Below, one piece after another: positions 8,922 to 17,419 of a DNA stretch of 64,000 nt. The notes below the pieces were generated by a model, which saw nothing but the letters and a program-made list of their open reading frames with translations, was not told the origin of the DNA and searched no databases. Each line of letters opens with the position of its first letter. Within the stretch, counting starts at the first letter, position 1. The translations under genes and the position numbers were made by a program. This DNA comes from JAHEEM01 sp036396795 (GTDB taxonomy: Bacteria > Pseudomonadota > Gammaproteobacteria > Steroidobacterales > Rariloculaceae), in contig DASWKF010000071.1 in NCBI GenBank assembly GCA_036396795.1, positions 10,918 to 74,917 on the forward strand, read 5' to 3'.

Positions 8922-10754
8922 ATGGCAACGGCTATGGGTGAGCACGGATTCCTCCTCGACGCATTCGTCTTTCTCGCCGCGGCGGTGGTGGTCGTGCCGC
9001 TCGCCAAGCGTGGCGGGCTCGGCAGCGTCCTCGGCTATCTCCTGGCCGGCGTCGCGATCGGGCCCTTCGGCACCGCGTTCGTCAGCGATCCCGAGGACGT
9101 ACTGCACTTCTCCGAGGTCGGCGTCGTCCTGATGCTGTTCCTGATCGGGCTGGAGCTGCAGCCGGCCGTGTTGTGGCGCATGCGCAAGCCGGTCATCGGT
9201 CTCGGCGGCGCGCAGGTCATCGTCACCGCAGCGGCGATCGCCGCGGTCGCGGTGTCGCTCGGGCAAGGCTGGCGCGCGGGTTTGACCGTCGGCATGGCGC
9301 TGGCGCTGTCGTCGACGGCGATCGCATTGCAGATTCTCAAGGAGAAGCGGCTGCTCGAGTCGGTCAGCGGCGAATCGACTTTCGCCGTGCTGCTGTTCCA
9401 GGACATGGCCGTAATACCGATGCTCGCGTTACTGCCGTTATTCGGCACGGGCGGCCCGGACATGAGCACGGCGCTGCTCGACGGTATGCCGGCCTGGCTG
9501 CACCCGGTGGTCGTCGTCGGCGTGGTGGTCGCGATCGTCGTCGCCGGGCGCTACTTGCTGCAACCGCTGTTTCGTTGGATCGCGGCGACCGGCCTGCGTG
9601 AGATCTTCACGGCGTTCTCGCTGTTTCTCGTCATCGGCATCGCGTTGCTCATGCAGGGCATCGGGCTGTCGGCGGCGCTCGGCACCTTCCTCGCCGGCGT
9701 GGTGCTCGCGGATTCCTCCTATCGGCATGAGCTCGAATCCAATATCGAGCCCTTCAAGGGATTGCTTCTGGGCTTGTTTTTCATCTCGGTCGGCATGTCG
9801 ATCAACTTCGAGCTGCTCGCCGCGGATCCGGCGGGCCTGCTCGGCCTCGTCGCCGGGCTGATTCTGCTAAAGCTCGCGATTCTGGTGCTGCTCGGCCGCG
9901 CCTTCGGGCTCGCGTTGCGCGAGATCATCGTGTTTGCATTCCTGCTGGCGCAGGGCGGCGAGTTTGCATTCGTGCTGTTTCAGTTCGCCGTCGGCCAAGG
10001 CGCGATCGCCGCCGATCTCGCACAACGCTTGACGTTGGTGGTGGCGCTGTCCATGGTCGCGACGCTGCTGCTCATGATCGTCAACGACCGGCTGATTCAG
10101 CCGCGCCTCACGCGCGCTCCGTCGCGGCGCGCGCCGGACGTCATCGAGCCCGAGGACAACAGCGTGATCATTCTCGGCTACGGGCGCTTCGGCCAGATCG
10201 TCGGCCGCCTATTGAGGGCCAGCGGAATCGGGCTCACGGTGCTCGACAACGACCCGGACCACATCGACGTGCTGCGCCGCTACGGCCACAAGGCCTTTTA
10301 CGGCGACGGCTCGCGCGTCGACCTGCTGCACGCGGCGGGCGCCGAGCGCGCACGGTTGTTGATACTCGCCATCGACGATCCCTCGGCCAACGTCCGTACC
10401 GTGAGACTGACGCGGGAGCGCTTCCCGCACCTCAAGATTCTCGCACGCGCCCGCGGCCGATTGCATGCGTTCGAGCTCATGTCCGCCGGCGCCGACGTCA
10501 TCGTGCGCGAGACCTTCCATTCGGCGCTGAGGCTCGGCCGAGAGGCGCTGGTGCTGCTCGGCAACACGCCGGCCGCTGCGAGCCGCAAGGCGAGTACCTT
10601 CGAGCAGCACGACACGGGAACCCTCGCCCAGGGATACGAGATTTACGACGACGAGGCTTCGCTGATCGAGTTCATACGCCAGTCGCGCGAGGAGCTCGAT
10701 GAGCTGTTCCGCGCCGACCGCGAAGGCATCGATCACGACTCGCCGCCCGGTTAG
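8922..10754 (+). CDS. CPA2-family cation:proton antiporter with TrkA-N domain (KefB/KefC-like)
   Basis: This 610-residue protein has 12-13 membrane helices (about 8-385) with CPA2 motifs such as LGYLLAGVAIGPF, GLELQP and SSTAIALQIL. A cytosolic Rossmann RCK/TrkA-N domain starts near 414 (VIILGYGRFGQIVGRLL). A downstream acidic NAD-site (LTVLDNDPD) follows. The family exchanges K+ or Na+ for H+, sometimes gated by glutathione adducts. I see no ancillary KefF/KefG gene beside it. ATG at 8922 or 8934 are both possible. It converges on the molybdenum hydroxylase gene, with the long-hairpin repeat element between them. Confidence 0.92.
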   Translation: MATAMGEHGFLLDAFVFLAAAVVVVPLAKRGGLGSVLGYLLAGVAIGPFGTAFVSDPEDVLHFSEVGVVLMLFLIGLELQPAVLWRMRKPVIGLGGAQVIVTAAAIAAVAVSLGQGWRAGLTVGMALALSSTAIALQILKEKRLLESVSGESTFAVLLFQDMAVIPMLALLPLFGTGGPDMSTALLDGMPAWLHPVVVVGVVVAIVVAGRYLLQPLFRWIAATGLREIFTAFSLFLVIGIALLMQGIGLSAALGTFLAGVVLADSSYRHELESNIEPFKGLLLGLFFISVGMSINFELLAADPAGLLGLVAGLILLKLAILVLLGRAFGLALREIIVFAFLLAQGGEFAFVLFQFAVGQGAIAADLAQRLTLVVALSMVATLLLMIVNDRLIQPRLTRAPSRRAPDVIEPEDNSVIILGYGRFGQIVGRLLRASGIGLTVLDNDPDHIDVLRRYGHKAFYGDGSRVDLLHAAGAERARLLILAIDDPSANVRTVRLTRERFPHLKILARARGRLHAFELMSAGADVIVRETFHSALRLGREALVLLGNTPAAASRKASTFEQHDTGTLAQGYEIYDDEASLIEFIRQSREELDELFRADREGIDHDSPPG

Positions 10755-10767
10755 GCGGAGTGAGGGT

Positions 10768-10962
10768 GTCGCACGACGCGGGAGTGGGGGCATAGGCCCT
10801 CTCAGTCAGAGTTTCACATTCCTTCGAGGACCTATGCCCCCACTCCCGCGTCCTCCAGGCTGCGGTGGTGGCATGGGGGCGTGAAGACGGGGGCATTGGT
10901 GCTCGAAGGAGTGCGAAGCTCCGACTGAGAGGGCCAATGCCCCCGTCTTCACGTCGTGCGAC
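10768..10962. repeat. Double-hairpin dispersed repeat, copy 1
   Basis: The 195-nt unit has 10-bp terminal inverted repeats (GTCGCACGAC at 10768-10777, GTCGTGCGAC at 10953-10962). Hairpin 1 has perfect 22-bp arms at 10775-10796 and 10831-10852 around a 34-nt core. Hairpin 2 has perfect 20-bp arms at 10880-10899 and 10934-10953 around a second 34-nt core. The core in hairpin 1 is the reverse complement of that in hairpin 2, apart from five transitions. The unit sits between the convergent 3' ends of the antiporter and hydroxylase genes, so it may act as a transcription end. It resembles a REP or MITE-like element; no transposase is nearby. Confidence 0.85.
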
Positions 10963-10966
10963 AACG

Positions 10967-13180
10967 CTAGGCGCGCAATGCGGCGAGCACGCGGTCCGGC
11001 GTGAACGGCACGTGCCGCAAGCGCACTTGCGTTGCGTCGGCGACGGCGTTTGCGATCGCCGCCGCGGTCGGACCTTGCGCCGCTTCGCCGGCGCCGGCGA
11101 AAGGCAGCTCCGGGCGGTCGATGAGCACGACCTCGACTTCCGGGACTTCCACGAAGGTCAAGATCGGATAGCTCGCCCAATCGACGCTCTCGATGCGGTC
11201 GGCCGTGAACCTGACCTGCTCCTTGAGCGTCCAGCTCGCGGATTGCACGATGCCGCCTTCGATCTGGTTGCGCACGCCGTCGGGATTGATCGCCTGGCCG
11301 ACGTCGGTAACGGCAAACGCCCGCAGCATGCGAATCTGGCCGTTGTCCGGATTGACACTGACGTCGACGACCAGCGCTACGTAGCTGCTCGAGTTCTTGT
11401 ATTTAGCGAACGCGACGCCGCGGCCGATGCGTCCGGGTCCGCTCGCGGGCGGCGCCGCTGCTGCGAGATCGCGCACCGCCATCAGGGCTTCGCGGCCGCG
11501 CTCGTCCTCCAGATGCCGCAGGCGAAACTCGAACGGGTCGGCGCCGACAGCGCGCGCGATCTCGTCCATGAACGACTCGATCGCAAACACGTTACCGTAG
11601 GCACCGAGGGAACGCAGCGCCGAGTTGCGCAGCGGCGGCTCGAGCACCAGGTGCTCGACCACGCGTTGATCGGGGAAGCGGTACAGCGGCACGCCGTTGC
11701 GGTCGGCGCCGCCGGTAGGCTGCCGGCCGTCGCTCACGGGCGGCAGGGGCATCGGATCGGCCTTCTCGCGAGCGGCCAACACACCGCCGGCGTCCTCCCC
11801 TCCGGACGGCCGGGTCGAGTGGCTGCAGCTCCAGAGGTCGTAGCGCCAGCGCACGATACGATCGCTCGCATCGACGCCGGCCGAGACCTGCAAGCTCATC
11901 GCCGATCCGTAGGGCTCGTAACGAAACTCGTCCTGGCGCGACCACAACATGCGCACCGGCCGGCCTTCCAGCGCGCGCGCGACCAGGGCGGCGTCGCAGG
12001 CGACGTCGTCGGCGCCGTTGTGCCCGTAACAGCCGGCACCGTCGGCGTGGATGCAACGAACCCGCGACTCGGGCAGGCCGAGCACCTCGGCGATCGCGCC
12101 GCGCAGCGGGTACGGCCCCTGGGTATGGCTCCATATCGTCATCGTCGAGCCGTCCCACTGGGCGATCGCGCATGACGGGCCGAGGGACGCGTGCGCCAGA
12201 AACGGCCGCGAATACTCGGCCTGAAACTCGCGGACCACCTCGGCGCCGCCGGGCGGCGTCTCGCTGATCACCGAATCCTCCGTCGGCAGCTGTCTGAGCA
12301 GCGCGGGCAGCGCGTCGGGACCGGGGTATGCCTTGGGCGCTCGCCACCGCGTCGCCCGGCGTAACGCCTCCGCGGCGGCGATCGCCTGCTCCTCGCGCTC
12401 GGCGACGACGGCGAGAAAATTGCCGTCGCGGACGACTTGCAGCACGCCGGGCATGCGGCTCACGGCGGCATCGTCGATGGAGACGATCTCACTGACGGCC
12501 ATCTCGCCGCGGACGACGCGCGCGTGCGCCATTCCCGGCAGGCGAACGTCGTGGATGTAAGCGGGCTCGCCGCAGAACTTCGCCGGCAGGTCGACCCTCG
12601 GCTGCGGCGAGCCGACATAGCGGTGCTCGGTGTGGGGCTTGGGCGCCGCGCTGCCGTCGGCCTCGGCATTGAAGCCGTCGTCGGACAAAAGCTCCCAGTA
12701 GCTGACGGCGGCGCCGCCGCCGTTGGCACGAACCACGCCGTCGGCGACGCTGAGCTCGCGCGCGTCGACGCCGAGGCGCGCCGCGGCGTTCTCGACCAAG
12801 ATTTTGCGCGCCTGGGCCGCCGCGAAGCGCAGGGCACCGGCGCCGTCCGGCACCGAGTTGCTGCCGACCGTGCGTCCCTCGTCGGGCGAGCCGGAGGTAT
12901 CGACCGTCGCCATGCGCAAGCGGCCGAGGCCGACGTCGAGCTCATCGGCAACCACCTGAGCGAGCGCGGTGTGTATGCCTTGGCCGAGCTCGACTTTCCC
13001 GGAGAACACGGTGATGGTGCCGCCGGCGTCGACACGCAGCCAGGTGTCGAGATCCGGATTGCCGCGCAAGCTTCGCGGCAGCGACTGCGCCTCGAGGAGC
13101 CCGGGCACGGAGACCGCGATCAGCAGCGCGCCGCTGCCCCGCAGGAACTCCCGCCGCGTCACTTCGATATGCACGCTCAT
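10967..13180 (-). CDS. Xanthine dehydrogenase family molybdopterin-binding subunit (IorB-like)
   Basis: This is the large catalytic subunit of a molybdenum hydroxylase, 737 residues, similar in size and layout to isoquinoline 1-oxidoreductase beta. A Tat signal is visible at the N-terminus (TRREFLRGSGALL), so the folded enzyme should be exported to the periplasm. Family blocks include GKVELGQGIHTALAQVVADEL, the HNGADDVACDAALVAR region, and near the C-terminus (about 697) GAGEAAQGPTAAAIANAV with the expected catalytic Glu. The ATG at 13180 overlaps the stop of the [2Fe-2S] subunit by 4 nt. A cytochrome c third subunit, common in such periplasmic enzymes, is not adjacent. The substrate cannot be deduced. 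Confidence 0.9.
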   Translation of the reverse strand: MSVHIEVTRREFLRGSGALLIAVSVPGLLEAQSLPRSLRGNPDLDTWLRVDAGGTITVFSGKVELGQGIHTALAQVVADELDVGLGRLRMATVDTSGSPDEGRTVGSNSVPDGAGALRFAAAQARKILVENAAARLGVDARELSVADGVVRANGGGAAVSYWELLSDDGFNAEADGSAAPKPHTEHRYVGSPQPRVDLPAKFCGEPAYIHDVRLPGMAHARVVRGEMAVSEIVSIDDAAVSRMPGVLQVVRDGNFLAVVAEREEQAIAAAEALRRATRWRAPKAYPGPDALPALLRQLPTEDSVISETPPGGAEVVREFQAEYSRPFLAHASLGPSCAIAQWDGSTMTIWSHTQGPYPLRGAIAEVLGLPESRVRCIHADGAGCYGHNGADDVACDAALVARALEGRPVRMLWSRQDEFRYEPYGSAMSLQVSAGVDASDRIVRWRYDLWSCSHSTRPSGGEDAGGVLAAREKADPMPLPPVSDGRQPTGGADRNGVPLYRFPDQRVVEHLVLEPPLRNSALRSLGAYGNVFAIESFMDEIARAVGADPFEFRLRHLEDERGREALMAVRDLAAAAPPASGPGRIGRGVAFAKYKNSSSYVALVVDVSVNPDNGQIRMLRAFAVTDVGQAINPDGVRNQIEGGIVQSASWTLKEQVRFTADRIESVDWASYPILTFVEVPEVEVVLIDRPELPFAGAGEAAQGPTAAAIANAVADATQVRLRHVPFTPDRVLAALRA

Positions 13181-13638
13181 GAGCTCGCCTCCGCCGCGCG
13201 GCGGACGGCCTTGAGTATCCGCGTGTGCGTGCCGCAGCGGCAGAGATAGCCTTGCAGCGCCTCCCGAATCTCCCGCTCGGACGGATTCGGATTGCGCCCA
13301 AGCAAGGCCGCGGCGCTCATGATCATGCCGTTGGAACAGTAGCCGCATTGTGCCGCCTGCTCTTCGATGAACGCTGCTTGCACCGGATGCGGCGATGCGA
13401 CGCTGCCTAAGCCCTCGAGCGTCGTGACCTCGTTGTCGCCGACGGCGTTGACCGGCGTGACGCACGAGCGCACCGGCGTGCCGTTCATCAGCACCGTGCA
13501 GGCGCCGCACTGTCCGAGGCCGCAGCCGAAACGCGGGCCGTTCAGGTTCAGGTCGTTGCGCAGCACGTACAACAAGGGTGTCGAGGGATCGACATCGACG
13601 CTCCTGTCGCGGCCGTTGACCTTGAGATTGATCGGCAT
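13177..13638 (-). CDS. (2Fe-2S)-binding subunit of molybdenum hydroxylase (IorA-like)
   Basis: This 153-residue electron-transfer subunit has two [2Fe-2S] clusters. The plant-type ferredoxin cluster uses C39, C44, C47 and C59 (GCGLGQCGAC). The helical cluster uses C98, C101, C133 and C135 (CGYC and CRC). No signal peptide is seen, consistent with co-export on the Tat signal of the large subunit. It is the first gene of the two-gene hydroxylase unit, overlapping the large subunit by 4 nt; a long upstream in-frame extension overlaps the glycosyltransferase and is not real. Confidence 0.93.
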   Translation of the reverse strand: MPINLKVNGRDRSVDVDPSTPLLYVLRNDLNLNGPRFGCGLGQCGACTVLMNGTPVRSCVTPVNAVGDNEVTTLEGLGSVASPHPVQAAFIEEQAAQCGYCSNGMIMSAAALLGRNPNPSEREIREALQGYLCRCGTHTRILKAVRRAAEASS

Positions 13639-13706
13639 GGTGTTCGCTCCTTTGGCGTATTTTACCGCGTCGTCACGGGGAGACACAGACGCCGTGGACG
13701 CCGGAT

Positions 13707-14831
13707 CTAGGCCCGCATTACGTCCAAATAGAGGGCGGCGGTCTGTGCCACCGTGGCTTCGATCGGGAACGCGGCACGAATGCGCTCGCGCGCGGCGGCG
13801 CCCATGGCCTTGCGCAGCTCCGCCGAGGCCCGGAGCTTGCGGATCGCCTCGGCCAGGACCGCCGCATCGCCCGGCGGCACGACCAGGCCGCTTTTGCCGG
13901 CGACGACGAGCTCCGGGCTGCCGCCGACGGCCGTGACCACGGGCGGCACGCCGCAGGCCATGGCCTCGATGACGGTTTTCGGCAGACCCTCGCGCCGCAG
14001 GGAAGGCAACACCGCGACGTCGAACGCCGCGGCGACACGCGCGGCATCGGCCCTGAAACCGAGCCGGTGGATGCGACCGGTCATCGGACTGCGCTCTATC
14101 AGCGCGAGGAATGCCGGGTCGTCCATGCGACCCACGAGCACCAGATGCAGCGAGGAATCGGACGCCAGTCGCTCGCAGGCGCGCAGCAGCACTTCGATCC
14201 CCTTCCGCGGCCGCCAATTGGCCACGCAGCCGACGACAAAGGCATCACGCGGCAATCCGAGCGACTCGCGGTCGATGCGGCCGGCTTCGTACCAGACCGG
14301 ATCGTGCCCCTTGTAAATCGTAATCAGCTTATGCGGAGGAATGCGCAACCCCAGCAGGCGGACCTCCGCCAGCGATACGCGCACGGCTTCGGCCACGCAG
14401 ACGATGCGATCGATGCGCGGGTTCAAATGCCTGAGCCAGGACGCTGGATTCCAATAGCTCACGTTACCGACGATGCCGCGATAGGCGATGATCTTGCATG
14501 GCCTTCGTCGCGCCGCGATGAGGCCGTTGGACAGCGCCGTGTTGTTGAACAGATGCAGAACGTCCGGCCGCGAGGCGTCGAGCTCCGCCTCGATGCGCGC
14601 AATCGCCGCCCGGTCGATGCGCCGTGCGATCTCGAGCGGCGCGACTTCGATGCCGGCAGCGCGTATCCGCTCGCGCTCGCTCGCGCCCGGCGCGCACAGC
14701 ACGCGCATCTCGAAGCCGCGGCCGGCGAGGCCGATGAAGGTCTCGGCCTCGGGACGGTCCGGGTGAGCCGTGATGCACAGCGTCCTTACCGGCCGCTCAT
14801 CGCGAGGCAGCGGCTGGATCTCGGTTGCCAT
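13707..14831 (-). CDS. Glycosyltransferase, GT4-like (group 1)
   Basis: This 374-residue protein has a GT-B fold. It has an N-terminal acceptor domain (TLCITAHPDRPEAETFIGLAGRGFEMRV split) and a C-terminal donor domain with GCVANWRPRKGIEVLLRA near 190. The E-x7-E signature is present in PSLRREGLPKTVIEAMACG. The ATG at 14831 has a GAAGGG Shine-Dalgarno at good spacing; a TTG five codons upstream is less likely. It follows a second glycosyltransferase by 36 nt. The likely role is transfer of a sugar in lipopolysaccharide or another surface glycan; donor and acceptor are unknown. Confidence 0.88.
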   Translation of the reverse strand: MATEIQPLPRDERPVRTLCITAHPDRPEAETFIGLAGRGFEMRVLCAPGASERERIRAAGIEVAPLEIARRIDRAAIARIEAELDASRPDVLHLFNNTALSNGLIAARRRPCKIIAYRGIVGNVSYWNPASWLRHLNPRIDRIVCVAEAVRVSLAEVRLLGLRIPPHKLITIYKGHDPVWYEAGRIDRESLGLPRDAFVVGCVANWRPRKGIEVLLRACERLASDSSLHLVLVGRMDDPAFLALIERSPMTGRIHRLGFRADAARVAAAFDVAVLPSLRREGLPKTVIEAMACGVPPVVTAVGGSPELVVAGKSGLVVPPGDAAVLAEAIRKLRASAELRKAMGAAARERIRAAFPIEATVAQTAALYLDVMRA

Positions 14832-14867
14832 CGTACGGCCCTTCAACGCTCGCGATCCCGAACGGCC

Positions 14868-15905
14868 TCAACCGGCCAGCACGCGCTCGTACAGCGATGC
14901 GTAGGCGTCGGCGACGAGCTCGGCGCTGCGCGCGCTCGCCGTGGCACGCGCGCCTTCCGCGAGGCGTGCGCGAAGAGCCCCGTCGTGCGCCAGCGCGACG
15001 ATGCGTTCGAAGAGCTGCCCGGCATTGCCGCTCTCGAACAAGAACCCGTTCTCGTTCGCCTTAACGACCTCGGGAATGCCGCCGACGGCGGCAGCGACGG
15101 TCGGCACGCCGCAGGACATCGCCTCCAGTATCGCCGAGCCCAAAGCCTCCTCTCTCGACGGGAACACGAACACGTCCATCGCCGCATAGTAGTCGCCGAC
15201 GCTGTCGACCCGCCCGGTGAACTCGACGTTGTCCAGGTCTTTCGCCGCGGCGCGAAGCGCGGCCTCGTCCCGGCCGCTGCCAACCAGCAGAAACACCAGA
15301 TTCGGCGCGGCGCTTTTCGCCCGGCGCGCCGCCTCCAGGATGATGCTCTGACCTTTGTGGCGATCGTCGAGCTCGCCGACGTGGCCGATGACGAGCTTGC
15401 CGGGGTAGCGAGCCCGCAGCGCCCGGGCATGGTCGGCATCGACGCTGATCCTCGACGTGCAATCGAGTATCGTCTCGACGTCGTCTCGACCCAGGTAGTC
15501 GCGCATGACGCGCGAGACCGCCTCGGAGACGCCGACGACCGCGGCCGCGCGCGCGTAACACCACCGCGTAGCGGCGTTCGACCCCGGCCGGTTCAGCACC
15601 CGGCGCGTGACGATGAACGGAGTGCCGAGCAGCGAGCGCACGGCGCCCACCTGGACGCTTCGGCCTTCGTGCACGTGGATGAGATCCATGCCTCGCACCG
15701 CGCGGACGGCGGCGAAAACCGAGTTTGCGACCGGGATGACCTCGAGCCCCGGCATGCCTTCGCGCTCCAGCTTAGCGTGCAGACGTGCCTGCCGCCGCAC
15801 GACGACGCTCTGCCGGTAGCGACCCGCGAGAATCTCCATGAGGACGAGCAATTGCGTCTCGCCGCCTCGAAGCTCCTTGCTCAAATTGACGTGGCAGAGT
15901 CGCAA
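14868..15905 (-). CDS. Glycosyltransferase, GT4-like
   Basis: About 345 residues of GT-B fold. The recognisable N-terminus is LRLCHVNLSKELRGGETQ, matching families that begin ILHVNLSK..GGxE. The donor-site motif is PSREEALGSAILEAMSCG (E-x7-E), and GHVGELDDRHKGQSIILEA is the interdomain donor segment. I place the start at TTG 15905, just after the dipeptidase stop (15923). The alternative ATG at 15983 would overlap that gene by 61 nt and add low-complexity Arg-rich residues. It pairs with the next glycosyltransferase, suggesting consecutive sugar additions in surface polysaccharide assembly. Confidence 0.82.
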   Translation of the reverse strand: MRLCHVNLSKELRGGETQLLVLMEILAGRYRQSVVVRRQARLHAKLEREGMPGLEVIPVANSVFAAVRAVRGMDLIHVHEGRSVQVGAVRSLLGTPFIVTRRVLNRPGSNAATRWCYARAAAVVGVSEAVSRVMRDYLGRDDVETILDCTSRISVDADHARALRARYPGKLVIGHVGELDDRHKGQSIILEAARRAKSAAPNLVFLLVGSGRDEAALRAAAKDLDNVEFTGRVDSVGDYYAAMDVFVFPSREEALGSAILEAMSCGVPTVAAAVGGIPEVVKANENGFLFESGNAGQLFERIVALAHDGALRARLAEGARATASARSAELVADAYASLYERVLAG

Positions 15906-15922
15906 GCCGAGGTTCGCTTGCG

Positions 15923-17200
15923 CTAGAGTCTTGCGGCGACGGACTCGACCTCGCGCCAGACGCGAAGCAGGTTGCCGCTCCATATCTTTTCGATGTCCTC
16001 GGGATCGTAGCCTCGGCGCACGAGCTCGGCGGTGACGTTCGGCGTCTCGCCGGCGTTCGTCCAACCGAGGATGCCGCCGCCGCCGCCGAAATCCGAGCTG
16101 ATGCCGACGTGATCGACGCCGATCAGATTCACGGCATAGTCGATATGATCAACGAAGTCTTCGACGTTGCTCGGCGGCCAGCGCGTGTTGATCTCGGTGA
16201 TGGCGCTGACGAACTCGGCGCGCATCGACGGCTCTATCGCGCTCGGATCGATCTGGCCCTCGACGCCGAGCCGCTGCCGCAGCGCGTCCATCGCCGCCGT
16301 GTACTCCGGCGGTCTCACGCTGACATAGGTGTCGAAAGCGACGATCTGCACGACGCCGCCGTTGTCACGCAGGCGCAGCAAGGTCTCGTCGTCGAGATTG
16401 CGCACGTGATCGCCGAGCGCGCGAACGCTCGAATGCGAGGCGATGACCGGTGCTTCCGAAAGCTCGATCGCCTCGAGCGCCGATTGCTTGGAGGCGTGAG
16501 AAATATCCACCATGAGGCCGAGCTCGTTCATACGGCGGATCACGGCGGCGCCGAAAGGGCTGACACCGTCGTGCTCCGCGGGCGAATCACCGAGCTGCGG
16601 CCGCGGGCTGGCGGAATCCGCGATGTCGTTGTGACCGTTGTGGACGAGGCTCATGTAGCGCGCACCGAGCTCGTAATAGCGCTCGAGCAAGCCCAAGTCC
16701 GTGCCGATCACGTAGCCGTTCTCGATGCCGATGGCCGCGGCGAGCTTGCCCTCGCCGACGAGCCGTTCGACGTCGTCGGCGCGATAAGCCATGCCGATGA
16801 GGTCGGGATAGAGCACGTCGGTCATGCGATGAATCGCGTCGAATTTCGTCATGGCGTCGGCTTGCGCCTTTGCGTGGTTTTCCCCGGTCCTCTCAGCCTG
16901 GCCGACGTAGACGATGAAAAATGCGGCATCGAGCCCGCCGCCCTGCATCGTCTGCAAATTGACCTGAATGTCGGCATCGAGCGGGTCGATGGCGTCCGTC
17001 GCAAACTCGGGGTCGATGTCGACGTGCGTATCGAGGGCCAAGGCGGCGGCGTGGATCGCGGCGGCATCCGGGGTCCCGCCGGCTTGCGAAGCCGCAGTCT
17101 CCGGCGCCGCGGGCGCGGAGACGGTCAACCCTGGGGCTTCATCCCGGCCGCAGGCCGCAAGCGCCAAGGCGCCGAGCAACAAGGTCGATATCCGCTTCAC
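15923..17200 (-). CDS. Membrane dipeptidase (peptidase M19), lipoprotein
   Basis: This 425-residue zinc dipeptidase is of the renal dipeptidase family. A signal peptide with lipobox (ALALAACGRDE) indicates lipidation and a periplasmic or outer-membrane location. Metal ligands are visible: His/Asp in DTHVDIDPEF, the bridging Glu in AIGIENGYVIG, and His in MVDISHASKQS and VIASHSSVRAL. VDHVGISSDFGGGG is the typical C-terminal block. The GTG start at 17200 begins the signal peptide. Substrates are probably dipeptides; some members act on D-amino-acid derivatives or beta-lactams. It starts the minus-strand group with two glycosyltransferases. Confidence 0.92.
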   Translation of the reverse strand: MKRISTLLLGALALAACGRDEAPGLTVSAPAAPETAASQAGGTPDAAAIHAAALALDTHVDIDPEFATDAIDPLDADIQVNLQTMQGGGLDAAFFIVYVGQAERTGENHAKAQADAMTKFDAIHRMTDVLYPDLIGMAYRADDVERLVGEGKLAAAIGIENGYVIGTDLGLLERYYELGARYMSLVHNGHNDIADSASPRPQLGDSPAEHDGVSPFGAAVIRRMNELGLMVDISHASKQSALEAIELSEAPVIASHSSVRALGDHVRNLDDETLLRLRDNGGVVQIVAFDTYVSVRPPEYTAAMDALRQRLGVEGQIDPSAIEPSMRAEFVSAITEINTRWPPSNVEDFVDHIDYAVNLIGVDHVGISSDFGGGGGILGWTNAGETPNVTAELVRRGYDPEDIEKIWSGNLLRVWREVESVAARL

Positions 17201-17419
17201 GCTCAGCCCTCCCGGCTTTTGGAGACGCCCTCAGCGGGCAACGGAAGCAAGTAAAGACAACTCCGGCCGCCGCTGCAACCACGGCGGCACCCGGGGGCCG
17301 AAAATGCGGCGCGCGACAACGGTTTTTACGCTAAGCTGCCCGCTCACAAGCCACAAGAGCGCAGGCTCGACTTCAGGACCATTCCCAGCTTGCTCTCGGG
17401 TGCCCGCGGGGGACCGACG

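Noticed and set aside
7563..9266. Open frame of about 570 codons on the minus strand opposite the DUF4397 gene
   Set aside because: It spans two plus-strand genes and the gap between them, with composition typical of antisense frames.
14067..15926. Open frame of about 620 codons on the plus strand opposite the glycosyltransferases
   Set aside because: Antisense shadow covering two genes with clear GT-B motifs.
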